Below, piece after piece: positions 35,208 through 43,973 of a DNA stretch of 64,000 nucleotides (position 1 is its first letter; the number at the start of each line of letters is the position of its first letter). Location: assembly GCF_030818905.1 (NCBI RefSeq), contig NZ_JAUTAZ010000001.1, positions 992,001-1,056,000 on the forward strand, written 5' to 3'. The notes beneath the pieces are model-generated. The model had not been told where the DNA came from, did not search any database, and saw nothing but the letters and a program-made list of their open reading frames with translations. This stretch comes from Microbacterium sp. SORGH_AS_0888. Its GTDB lineage: Bacteria; Actinomycetota; Actinomycetes; Actinomycetales; Microbacteriaceae. The position numbers were made by a program, and so were the translations under genes.

Positions 35208-36173
35208 TCAGCGGATGACGACGGCGTCCGGCGACGACACGTCGTAGGAGGCGGCGCCGGGACGGGCGGCCATGCTCTTCTGCAGCACGAGCGACTTGAG
35301 GGCCGAGCGGTCCGCGCTCCCCCACACGACCTTCGTGCCGCCGAGCGTGAGCGTGACGTCGTCCGGCGTCGAGGCCGACACGGCCGTCACCGTGGCCCGC
35401 AGTTCGGCCGGCAAGGCGCGCATGACCCTTCCGACGGCGGCGAACGAGGGCGAGCCCACGCCGCCGTCGACGCTGAGCTGCGGATAGCCGGCGGGCGCCG
35501 TCGCCGTGGTCGAGAGCGCGACTCCCGCGGCGTCGACGAGGGTGTACCCGGCCGCCGAGGGGAGCACGCCGATCGGGGTGCGTTCGACGATGCGCACGAC
35601 GAGCTCGTGCGGCGGCACGGCCTCGAGCGTGTAGGACTCCACGAGCGGGAAGGCGACCATCGCGGCCTTCACTGCCGACTCGTCGACCGCGGCGAGCGGC
35701 GTGCCCAGCTGTCCCTCGAGCGCGCTCTCCACGGACGCGGGGTCCAGCTGGGACGTGCCGACGACCTGGATCTGCTCGACCGCGAACAGCGGGCTGTACG
35801 CCGCGCCCACCGTGACCAGCACGAGCAGGACGAGCGAGGCCACGACTCCGAGCCAGATGCGCCGCCGTCGCCGGCTGCGGGCCGTGAAGCGGCGCACCTC
35901 CGCCCGCAGGGCGCGGCGCCGGGCCCGCGACGCACGCCACAGGTCGCCCAGGCCGAGCTGCCGCTCGCCGTCGGTGCGTTCGTCCGGCCCGGCGGCGACC
36001 GGGTCGGCGAGCGTCAGCAGGGGTGCGATCGGTGCGGTCTCCTGCTCGTCGGCGACCGATGGCTCCGGCGTCCGGGGCGTGATCGGGCGATCCGGGACCC
36101 GGGACGGGGGCGGAACGGAGGCGCGCGGCTCCTCTCCCCCCGGCGGGGGCGGCAGCGGCGTCGGGCGACGCAC
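35208..36173 (-). CDS. ftsQ: Cell division protein FtsQ
   Basis: A 321-residue bitopic divisome protein. The cytoplasmic N-terminus is Pro and charge-rich, a single helix (IWLGVVASLVLLVLVTVGAAY) follows near residue 115, then the POTRA domain starting LFAVEQIQVVGTSQLDPASV and the beta domain. The GTG at 36173 lies 2 bp past the murC stop and is preferred over a start inside murC. The gene is followed by the 174-bp ftsZ leader. Confidence 0.93.
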   Translation of the reverse strand: MRRPTPLPPPPGGEEPRASVPPPSRVPDRPITPRTPEPSVADEQETAPIAPLLTLADPVAAGPDERTDGERQLGLGDLWRASRARRRALRAEVRRFTARSRRRRRIWLGVVASLVLLVLVTVGAAYSPLFAVEQIQVVGTSQLDPASVESALEGQLGTPLAAVDESAVKAAMVAFPLVESYTLEAVPPHELVVRIVERTPIGVLPSAAGYTLVDAAGVALSTTATAPAGYPQLSVDGGVGSPSFAAVGRVMRALPAELRATVTAVSASTPDDVTLTLGGTKVVWGSADRSALKSLVLQKSMAARPGAASYDVSSPDAVVIR

Positions 36174-36175
36174 GG

Positions 36176-37585
36176 TCAGCCGTTCGCGGCGGCGGGGCGG
36201 TCGAGCGCCTCGAGCACCTGCGGGATGAGCCGGTAGACGTCGCCGCATCCGAGGGTGATGACGAAGTCGCCCGGCTGGGCGATGCGTGCCGTGTAGTCGG
36301 CCGCCTCCTGCCAGTCGGGCACGAACCGCACCCGCGCCGGGTCGGCGAACGCATCGCTCACGAGCGCGCCCGTGACGCCCGGAACCGGGTCCTCACGAGC
36401 GCCGTAGACGTCCAGGACGACGGTCTGGTCGGCGAGACGCTCGAGCACCTCGGCGAACTGGGGCGACATGAGCTGCGTACGCGAGTAGGTGTGCGGCTGG
36501 TGGATCGCGATGAGACGTCCGTCGCCGATGACCGTCCTCGCCGCCGAGAGCGCGGCCTCCACCTCGGTCGGGTGGTGGGCGTAGTCGTCGTAGACGCTCA
36601 CGCCCCGCACGGTCCCGTGCAGCTCGAACCTGCGCACCGTGCCGGCGAATCCCTCCAGCGCCGCGGCCGCCGCGCCGAGCGGATGGCCGAGCGCTCGGAG
36701 CACCGCGACCGCCCCGGCGGCGTTGATCGCGTTGTGGACGCCGGGCACGCCCAGGCGGACACGGGCGGACTCGCCGCCGGCGGAGACTCTGAAGGCCACC
36801 GGACCGTCCGTGTCGATCTCGTCCAGTCGCACGTCGGCGTCGGCGGCCGTCCCGAACGTCGTGACGCGCCGGTGCGTCAGGGCGGCGGCCACGCGCTGGG
36901 CGCCGGGGTCGTCGGCGGAGATCACGACCGCCTCGCTCGCCGCATCCGCGAACCGGACGAAGCCGTCGAAGAACGCCTCGCGCGTGCCCCAGTGGTCGAG
37001 GTGGTCGGGGTCGACGTTCGTGATCAGCGCGACCGAGGTGTCGTAGAGGAGGAAGGTGCCGTCCGACTCGTCGGCCTCGATGACGAAGAGCGGATCGGCG
37101 CCGCCGGCGCTCGAGACGCCCAGGCCCGCCACGACGCCCCCGTTCACGAAGCTCGGATCGGCGCCGAGCCGCTGCAGGGCCGTCGCGATCATGCCGGTCG
37201 AGGTCGTCTTGCCGTGCGCACCCGCGACCGCGACGAGACGGCGGCCGCCGATGAGCCAGTGCAGCGCCTGCGAACGGTGGATGACGTGCAGCCCCCGCTC
37301 CTTCGCCGCGAGGAACTCCGGGTTCTCCGGCCAGATCGCGCCGGTGTGCACGACCGTGTCCGCGTCGTCGGGCAGGTGCGCCGCGTCGTGCCCGACGAAC
37401 ACCTGCGCGCCCCGCGCGGCGAGATCCCGGAGCGCCGCGGAGTCGGAGCGGTCCGAGCCGGACACGCGGATGCCGCGATCGAGGAACATGCGCGCGAGCC
37501 CGGACATCCCGGAGCCGCCGATGCCGATGAAGTGCGCGGCCCCGATGCGCTCGGGGATGGGGAGGGTGAGATCGGGTCGGATCAT
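36176..37585 (-). CDS. murC: UDP-N-acetylmuramate--L-alanine ligase
   Basis: A 469-residue Mur ligase that adds the first amino acid to UDP-MurNAc. The N-terminal Rossmann motif [14 protein letters not shown], the ATP P-loop [11 protein letters not shown] and the central ligase motif [13 protein letters not shown] are all present. TAGACT lies 9 nt before the ATG at 37585 in a 68-bp gap after murG, so an internal promoter is possible. Confidence 0.96.
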   Translation of the reverse strand: MIRPDLTLPIPERIGAAHFIGIGGSGMSGLARMFLDRGIRVSGSDRSDSAALRDLAARGAQVFVGHDAAHLPDDADTVVHTGAIWPENPEFLAAKERGLHVIHRSQALHWLIGGRRLVAVAGAHGKTTSTGMIATALQRLGADPSFVNGGVVAGLGVSSAGGADPLFVIEADESDGTFLLYDTSVALITNVDPDHLDHWGTREAFFDGFVRFADAASEAVVISADDPGAQRVAAALTHRRVTTFGTAADADVRLDEIDTDGPVAFRVSAGGESARVRLGVPGVHNAINAAGAVAVLRALGHPLGAAAAALEGFAGTVRRFELHGTVRGVSVYDDYAHHPTEVEAALSAARTVIGDGRLIAIHQPHTYSRTQLMSPQFAEVLERLADQTVVLDVYGAREDPVPGVTGALVSDAFADPARVRFVPDWQEAADYTARIAQPGDFVITLGCGDVYRLIPQVLEALDRPAAANG

Positions 37586-37653
37586 GGCCCGACAAGTCTA
37601 GGTTCGCGCGGCTCGGAGTGAGCCGCGGGCACGCCCGGCGCGGACGAAACGCC

Positions 37654-38730
37654 TCAGCGTCCGGCGAGGGCGTCGTCGATGAGGGCGACGACGTCCTCGG
37701 CGCCCGTGCGGGATCCGACGACGGCCGCGGCGCGGCGCATCGCAGCCAGGCGCGGCGCATCCGCCAGCAGCGGCACGACCTCCGCCCTCACCCGGTCCGG
37801 TGTCAGCTCGGCGTCCGCGATGAGCAGGGCCGCGCCGGCCTCGACGGCCGAACGCGCGTTGAGCGCCTGCTCGCCGTTGCCGACCGCGTACGGCACGTAC
37901 ACGGCGGGGATGCCGAGCGCACTGATCTCGGACACCGTCGCCGCACCGGAGCGCGAGACGATGACGTCGGCGATCGCGAAGGCGAGGTCCATCCTGTCCT
38001 CGTACGGGCGCACGACGTATCCCGCGACCCCGGGATCGGCACCCGTCCAGCGGGCACCCGTGAGGTGCACGAGCTGATAACCGGCTGCGAGCACGCCCCG
38101 GAAGGACCCCGTGAACGCCTCGTTCAGGCGCTGCGCGCCGAGCGAGCCGCCGAAGACGAGCAGGGTGGGCCGATCCGGGTCCAGCCCGTAGTGCGCAGCC
38201 GCGTCGGCGCGCAGCGCCGCGGGGTCCAGGTCGACGATCTCGCGGCGCAGCGGCATCCCGACCACTCGCGCTCCCCGCAGCGGCGTGCCCGCGAAAGCCA
38301 CCCCCACGGCCGCCGCGCGGCGGGCACCGAGAACGTTGGCCATGCCGGGCCGCGCGTTCGCCTCGTGCACGACGACGGGGACGTGCTCGCGGCGCGCCGC
38401 GAGGTACGCGGGGGCGGCGGCGTACCCGCCGAAGCCCACGACCACGTCGACGCGGTGCTCGCGCAGCTGGGCGCGGACGCCCGCGACCGCGCGGCGCAGC
38501 CGCCACGGGAAGGCCAGCGCCGCCCTGTCCGGCCGCCGCGGGAAGGGCACCTTGTCGACGAAGAGGAGCTCGTAGCCGCGCTGGGGCACGAGTCTGGCCT
38601 CGAGCCCCTCGCGTGTGCCGAGCACGAGGACGACGGCGTCGGGATCGCGTGCGCGCAGCGCGTCGGCGACGGCCAACAGCGGATTGACGTGGCCCGCGGT
38701 CCCGCCGCCGGCCAGGAGGTAGGTGGTCAC
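37654..38730 (-). CDS. murG: UDP-GlcNAc:lipid I GlcNAc transferase
   Basis: A 358-residue GT-B glycosyltransferase making lipid II. N-terminal loop LLAGGGTAGHVNPLLAVA, then VVVGFGGYAAAPAYLAA, VVVHEANARPGMAN, and the donor-binding VIVSRSGAATVSEI with GEQALNA. The GTG at 38730 overlaps the ftsW stop (GTGA). The frame upstream lies within ftsW and is spurious. Confidence 0.96.
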   Translation of the reverse strand: MTTYLLAGGGTAGHVNPLLAVADALRARDPDAVVLVLGTREGLEARLVPQRGYELLFVDKVPFPRRPDRAALAFPWRLRRAVAGVRAQLREHRVDVVVGFGGYAAAPAYLAARREHVPVVVHEANARPGMANVLGARRAAAVGVAFAGTPLRGARVVGMPLRREIVDLDPAALRADAAAHYGLDPDRPTLLVFGGSLGAQRLNEAFTGSFRGVLAAGYQLVHLTGARWTGADPGVAGYVVRPYEDRMDLAFAIADVIVSRSGAATVSEISALGIPAVYVPYAVGNGEQALNARSAVEAGAALLIADAELTPDRVRAEVVPLLADAPRLAAMRRAAAVVGSRTGAEDVVALIDDALAGR

Positions 38731-39944
38731 CGCGCGACCGCCCGCGCGCGCGGCGGCAGATCCCGCGCGAATGCGAGGATGACTCCGCACGCCACGAGCA
38801 CCGAGACCAGCGAGGTCCCTCCCTGCGAGACGAAGGGCAAGGGGACGCCGAGGACGGGGAAGACGCGCAGGACCACCGCGATGTTGATCGCGGCCTGGCC
38901 GATGATCCAGGTCACGACGGCGCCCGTCACGATGCGGGCGAAGGGGTCCTGTGTGCGACGGATGACGTGGAACATCCCGACGGCCATCAGCACGAACAGC
39001 CCGATCATGACGAGGCATCCGATGAGCCCCAGCTCCTCGCCGACGATCGCGAAGATGTAGTCGTTGGCGGCCGCGGGCAGCCAGCTGTACTTCTGCTTCG
39101 AGTTGCCGAGCCCCAGCCCGAAGACCCCTCCGGCCGACAGTCCCCAGATCCCGTGCAGCGACTGGTAGCACATGTCGCGGTAGCAGGCCGCCGTGTCGGT
39201 GTCGAGGAAGCTCAGGATGCGCCGCATCCGGTTGGGGTTCGTGACGGCCGCGACAGCGACGGCGGCCGCCATCCCCAGCAGGGGCAGGATGAAGATCCGC
39301 AGCCGCACCCCGGAGAAGAAGAGCGCACCGAGGAAGACGAGCACGAGCATCATGGTCGTTCCCAGGTCGCCGCCCTTGAGCACGAGGCCCATGGCGAGGA
39401 TCGCGACCGGTATGACCGGGATGTAGACGTGCTTCCAGCGGCGAAGGAGCGGCCCCTTCCGCGCGAGGATGGTGCCCATCCAGATCGCGAGCGCCAGCTT
39501 GATGAACTCGCTGGGCTGGGCCTGGATGCCGCCGATGTGGATCCAGTTGGTGTTGCCGTAGTCGGTGACGCCGAGGCCCGGCACGAACACGAGCAGCTGC
39601 CCGCACAGCGCGGCGATCAGCAGCGGCCACGCGATCCGCTTCCAGAACCGCGTGGGCACGCGGGAGACGATGAGCATGAGCGGGATGCCGATCGCGGCGT
39701 AGATCGCCTGCTTGATCGCATCGTCGTAGGGGCCGCCACCGGCTTCGACCGAGGTCGCGCTCGTGGCGGAGAGGATCATCACGATCCCGAAGCCCGTCAG
39801 GATCAGCGCCGACGAGAGGATGAAGATGAACTCCGGCGGAACCGGTGCGAACACCCGGCCGAGACGGATGCGGGCGGCCAGTCCGCCGCGGGGTGCCGGC
39901 TCAGCGGCCGGGGACTGCCGGGGAGGACGGATCGTGGTCGTCAT
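38727..39944 (-). CDS. ftsW: SEDS peptidoglycan polymerase FtsW
   Basis: A 405-residue polytopic SEDS glycosyltransferase that polymerises septal peptidoglycan with the transpeptidase FtsI. About ten helices are visible, with the SEDS signatures YKxxD-like GGDLGTTMML, QPSEFIKLALAIW, VGEELGLIG and LPFVSQGGTSL. Two ATGs lie at the 5' end (39950 and 39944); the second is chosen because GGAGAGG sits 6 nt before it. The start overlaps the end of murD by 44 bp. Confidence 0.94.
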   Translation of the reverse strand: MTTTIRPPRQSPAAEPAPRGGLAARIRLGRVFAPVPPEFIFILSSALILTGFGIVMILSATSATSVEAGGGPYDDAIKQAIYAAIGIPLMLIVSRVPTRFWKRIAWPLLIAALCGQLLVFVPGLGVTDYGNTNWIHIGGIQAQPSEFIKLALAIWMGTILARKGPLLRRWKHVYIPVIPVAILAMGLVLKGGDLGTTMMLVLVFLGALFFSGVRLRIFILPLLGMAAAVAVAAVTNPNRMRRILSFLDTDTAACYRDMCYQSLHGIWGLSAGGVFGLGLGNSKQKYSWLPAAANDYIFAIVGEELGLIGCLVMIGLFVLMAVGMFHVIRRTQDPFARIVTGAVVTWIIGQAAINIAVVLRVFPVLGVPLPFVSQGGTSLVSVLVACGVILAFARDLPPRARAVAR

Positions 39945-41442
39945 CCTCATCCTCTCCGAATCTCGCCCGCACCGCCTCCGCGAATCGTCGACCGCGGTCA
40001 CCGTAGGAGGCGAACTGGTCGAAGGACGCCGCCGCCGGTGCCAGGAGCACGACGTCGCCATCCGCCGCCAGCGAGATCGCCGCTTCGACGACCGCCGCCA
40101 TGATGTCCTCAGTCTGGGTGTGATCCACTTCGACCAGCGGCACCGTCGGCGCGTGTCGCGCGAACGCCGCCGTGATGGGGTCGCGATCGACTCCGATCAC
40201 GATCGCGGCCTTCGCGCCCTGGCCGCGTCCTGCGACGAGCTCCGAGATGTCGACGCCCTTCAGAAGGCCGCCGAGGACCCACACGGCGCCGGGGAACGCC
40301 GCGAGCGAGGACGCCGCGGCGTGCGGGTTGGTGGCTTTGGAGTCGTCGATCCACGTGATGCCGCCCGCGCGCGCCACGATCTCGATCCGGTGCGGGTCGA
40401 GGCGGAACGCGCGCAGCGCCGAGCGGATCGCGGCGGGCTCGACGCCGGCGGCGCGCGCGAGTGCGCTGGCCGCGAGGACGTTGGCCACGACGTGCGGCGC
40501 GGCGAGCCCCGCCTCCGCCAGCTCCTCGAGCGTCGTGAGCTCCAGCGCCGACGTCCGGCGTTCCGCGAGGAACGCCCGGTCCACGAGGATGCCCTCGACG
40601 ATCCCGAGGTCGCTCGGCCCCGGGACGTCGAGGCCGAACCCGATCGCGCGGGCGCCGTCGACGACGTCGGCGTCCTCCACCATCCGGCGGGTCGCCTCGT
40701 CGGCACGGTTGTAGACGCACGCGACCCGCGTGTGACGGTAGACGACGGCCTTCGCGTCCCGGTACGCCTCGAAGGAGCCGTGCCATTCGAGGTGGTCGTC
40801 GGCGAGGTTGAGGCACACGCTCGCGAGCGGCGAGAGCGGATCGGGTCCCGTCTGGAGGCCGAGGTACCAGAGCTGGTGGCTGGAGAGCTCGACCACCAGG
40901 ACGTCGAAGCCACCGGGGTCGCGCACGGCATCCAGCACGGGCACCCCGATGTTGCCGCACGGCGCGGCGCGGAGTCCGCCCTCGCGGAGCATCGTCGCGG
41001 CCATCCGCGTCGTGGTCGTCTTGCCGTTGGTGCCGGTCACGAGAACCCAGTCCGCGGGCGTCCCATCCGAGCGCAGGACCTTGTCGCGCACGCGCCAGGC
41101 CAGCTCGATGTCGCCCCACAGCGGGATGCCGGCATCCCGCGTCCAGGCGATGACGGGGTGGTGCGGCGGGAAGCCGGGCGAGGCGATCACGATCTCGGGC
41201 CGGTGGTCGAGCAGAGCCGCGGGCGGCGCGTCGAGCGGTCCGGTGTCCACGCGCGCACCGATCACCGGCAGCAGCCGGGCGTACTCCTCGTCGATGGACT
41301 CGGTGACCACGAGCACGTCGGCGCCGAGCTCGGTCAGCGTGTCGGCCACCGCGAAGCCGGTCACGCCCGAGCCGAGGACGGCGATGCGGACGCCCTTCCA
41401 GTCGGCGTGCCAGCTGGTGAGCGCGTCGATCCGCTCGCTCAT
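39901..41442 (-). CDS. murD: UDP-N-acetylmuramoyl-L-alanine--D-glutamate ligase
   Basis: A 513-residue Mur ligase adding D-glutamate. The ATP loop is VTGTNGKTTTTRMAA, with ELSSHQLWYL and WIDDSKATNPHAA further on. The ATG at 41442 overlaps the mraY stop by 4 bp. The C-terminus ends in an acidic stretch (GEDEDDDHDPSSP) that overlaps the ftsW start region. Confidence 0.96.
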   Translation of the reverse strand: MSERIDALTSWHADWKGVRIAVLGSGVTGFAVADTLTELGADVLVVTESIDEEYARLLPVIGARVDTGPLDAPPAALLDHRPEIVIASPGFPPHHPVIAWTRDAGIPLWGDIELAWRVRDKVLRSDGTPADWVLVTGTNGKTTTTRMAATMLREGGLRAAPCGNIGVPVLDAVRDPGGFDVLVVELSSHQLWYLGLQTGPDPLSPLASVCLNLADDHLEWHGSFEAYRDAKAVVYRHTRVACVYNRADEATRRMVEDADVVDGARAIGFGLDVPGPSDLGIVEGILVDRAFLAERRTSALELTTLEELAEAGLAAPHVVANVLAASALARAAGVEPAAIRSALRAFRLDPHRIEIVARAGGITWIDDSKATNPHAAASSLAAFPGAVWVLGGLLKGVDISELVAGRGQGAKAAIVIGVDRDPITAAFARHAPTVPLVEVDHTQTEDIMAAVVEAAISLAADGDVVLLAPAAASFDQFASYGDRGRRFAEAVRARFGEDEDDDHDPSSPAVPGR

Positions 41443-42548
41443 GCCCGCACGAGCCATTCCACGTACAGCAGCCCGACGCCGCTGAGCGCGAGGAGTCCCG
41501 CGATGAGCCACATCCGCACCACGATCGTGATCTCGCTCCAGCCGCGCATCTCGAGGTGGTGGTGCAGCGGACTCATGAGGAACAGCCGTTTCCCGCGCGT
41601 GAGCTTGAAGTAGAAACGCTGCAGGATGACCGAGCCGGAGGCGATGACGTACACGCCGCCGATGACGGCGAGCAGGATCTCGGTGCGGGTGAGGATCGCG
41701 AGCGCCGCGATCACGCCGCCGATCGCCATCGACCCGACGTCCCCCATGAACACCTGCGCCTTGGGCGCGTTCCACCACAGGAACCCGACGAGCGCGCCGA
41801 TGAAGGACGCGGCGATGATCGCGAGGTCGAAGGGGTCGCGGGTCTGGTAGCACGCGGCCTGCAGCCCGCGCTCGAGCGCGTCGAGGTCGCACGGCTGCTT
41901 GAACTGCCAGAACGCGATGAGCGCGAGCGCGCTCGTGACGAAGATCGCCGAGCCCGCCGCCAGTCCGTCGAGCCCGTCCGAGACGTTCACCGAGTTGGAC
42001 GCGGCGACGCCGATGAGCGAGAGCCACACGAGGTAGAGGATCCAGCCGATCACGAGCCCGAACGCCATGAACGACAGGGCGGGGATGTCGCGGAACACCG
42101 ATACGTATGCGCTCGCAGGGGTCTGGCCGTCGCCGTTGGGGAAGTTCAGCGCGACGACGCCGAAGACCACGACCACGACGACCTGGCCGCCGACCTTGCG
42201 CCAGCCGGAGAGGCCGAGGCTGTTCTGCCTGCGGACCTTCATGAAGTCGTCGATGAAGCCGACGATCCCGAAGCCGAGCATCATCCAGATCACCAGGAGC
42301 CCGGAGATCGTCGGCGGGTTGTTGCCGGCGTAGGTCCCTACGAAGTAGCCGACGAGGGAACCCGCGATGAAGATCGTGCCACCCATCGTGGGGGTGCCGC
42401 GCTTGGCCGCATGGCTCGGATTGTGGTCGTCCTCGGGCGTGCGGATGACCTGTCCCCAGCCCCAGGCGCGGAACAGGCGCAGGAACACCGGGGTGAGGAA
42501 GAGCGTGAAGGCCAGCGAGATCGCCGCTGCGGTCAGGAGGGATCTCAC
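41439..42548 (-). CDS. mraY: Phospho-N-acetylmuramoyl-pentapeptide transferase
   Basis: A 369-residue ten-helix enzyme that makes lipid I on undecaprenyl phosphate. Conserved loops are AAKRGTPTMGG near the N-terminus, NSVNVSDGLDGLAAG with the metal-binding Asp residues, and VFMGDVGSMAIGG. Followed by HHHLEMRGWSE near the C-terminus. Overlaps murF and murD by 4 bp each, so the ligase genes are tightly coupled. Confidence 0.96.
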   Translation of the reverse strand: MRSLLTAAAISLAFTLFLTPVFLRLFRAWGWGQVIRTPEDDHNPSHAAKRGTPTMGGTIFIAGSLVGYFVGTYAGNNPPTISGLLVIWMMLGFGIVGFIDDFMKVRRQNSLGLSGWRKVGGQVVVVVVFGVVALNFPNGDGQTPASAYVSVFRDIPALSFMAFGLVIGWILYLVWLSLIGVAASNSVNVSDGLDGLAAGSAIFVTSALALIAFWQFKQPCDLDALERGLQAACYQTRDPFDLAIIAASFIGALVGFLWWNAPKAQVFMGDVGSMAIGGVIAALAILTRTEILLAVIGGVYVIASGSVILQRFYFKLTRGKRLFLMSPLHHHLEMRGWSEITIVVRMWLIAGLLALSGVGLLYVEWLVRA

Positions 42549-43957
42549 GAGAACGATTCTCCCAGACGGTCGCCGAGGAACCTCAGACCCGCGGAGTTCG
42601 ACGACTTCACGAGCACGCGGTCGCCGTCGCGCAGCTCGCCGAGAAGGTACTCGAACGCCTCGTCGGCGGTGGCGAAGAAGACCGCCTCATCGCTCCATGA
42701 TCCCTCCGCGATGGCCGCGAGGTACATGCGGCGGGCCTCCGCGCCGATCACGACGATGCGCGGGATCCGCAGCCGGACGGCGAGCTCGCCGATGCGGTCG
42801 TGCTCCTCGCCGGCCTGTTCGCCGAGCTCGCTCATCGCCCCGAGCACGGCGACGGCGCGCTCGCCCGGCGCCGTGATCTGCGCGAGGGTGCGCAGGGCGG
42901 CCGCCATCGAGTCGGGGCTCGCGTTGTAGGCGTCGTTGATGATGCGCACCCGGTCGGAGCCGAGCGGCTGCATGCGCCAGCGCTCCGCGATCTCCACGGT
43001 CTCCAGGGCCGCGACGCAGTCGGCAGGCTCGACACCGAGCGCGGTCGCCGCCGCGACGGCGGCGAGGGCGTTCATGACGTGGTGGGCGCCCAGCACCCGC
43101 AGGTTCACGGGCATCGACGCGCCGTCGACCGTGAGCACGAACCGGGTGCCGGATGCGGAGACCTCGACGTCGTGGGCTCGCACGGCGGCGTCGGCGTCCA
43201 GGCCGAACCAGCGCACCTCGACGCCGCGATCGGCGGCGATCGGCGCCATCCGGCGCACACGCGGATCGTCCGCGTTGAGCACCGCGAGCCCGCCAGGGCG
43301 CACGGCCTGCACGAGCTCGGACTTCGCGCGGAAGGTCTCCTCGATGCCGCCGAAGCCGCCGGCGTGCGCGAGCCCGACCATGAGGACGATCCCGATGTCG
43401 GGGGTCACGAGCCCCGCGAGGCGTGCGATCTCACCGGGACCGCTCGCGCCGAACTCGCTCACGAGGAACCGCGTGGCGGGACCGACACGCAGCATCGTGA
43501 GGGGCGCTCCGACCTCGTTGTTGAACGAGGCCCGGGGGGCGACGGTCTCGCCGGCGCCCGCCATGATCCGCGCCAGCAGGTTCTTCGTCGTCGTCTTGCC
43601 GTTGGAGCCGGTGATCCCGACGACCCGGAGCCGTCCCGTCGCACGGACCTCCGCGACGACCGCGCGGGCGAGGTCGGCGAGGGCGGCGACGACGTCCGGG
43701 ACGACGATCTGCGTGACGGGCGTGTCGACGGGCCGCTCGACGATCGCGAGGACGGCGCCCGCGGCGACCGCCGCCGGGACGAACAGGTGCCCGTCGGTCT
43801 CCGCGCCGGGCTTGGCGACGAAGACGCCGCCGGGGACCATCTGACGGGAATCGGTGTCGACGGGGCCGTCGACGATCGTGTCGGGGGTGTCCGCCCCCGA
43901 GAGGCGGAGTTCTCCGCCGACGATATGGGCGATGCGATGCAGGGGGAAAGGAGTCAT
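42545..43957 (-). CDS. murF: UDP-MurNAc-tripeptide--D-alanyl-D-alanine ligase
   Basis: A 470-residue Mur ligase adding D-Ala-D-Ala. P-loop GITGSNGKTTTKNLLA, EFGASGPGEIARL, and NDAYNASPDSMAAAL are diagnostic of MurF. Sixteen bases separate its start from the ftsI stop; in mycobacteria and many relatives murE occupies this place, and no murE fragment is seen here. Confidence 0.96.
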   Translation of the reverse strand: MTPFPLHRIAHIVGGELRLSGADTPDTIVDGPVDTDSRQMVPGGVFVAKPGAETDGHLFVPAAVAAGAVLAIVERPVDTPVTQIVVPDVVAALADLARAVVAEVRATGRLRVVGITGSNGKTTTKNLLARIMAGAGETVAPRASFNNEVGAPLTMLRVGPATRFLVSEFGASGPGEIARLAGLVTPDIGIVLMVGLAHAGGFGGIEETFRAKSELVQAVRPGGLAVLNADDPRVRRMAPIAADRGVEVRWFGLDADAAVRAHDVEVSASGTRFVLTVDGASMPVNLRVLGAHHVMNALAAVAAATALGVEPADCVAALETVEIAERWRMQPLGSDRVRIINDAYNASPDSMAAALRTLAQITAPGERAVAVLGAMSELGEQAGEEHDRIGELAVRLRIPRIVVIGAEARRMYLAAIAEGSWSDEAVFFATADEAFEYLLGELRDGDRVLVKSSNSAGLRFLGDRLGESFS

Positions 43958-43973
43958 GTGAGAGGGGGCGCGC

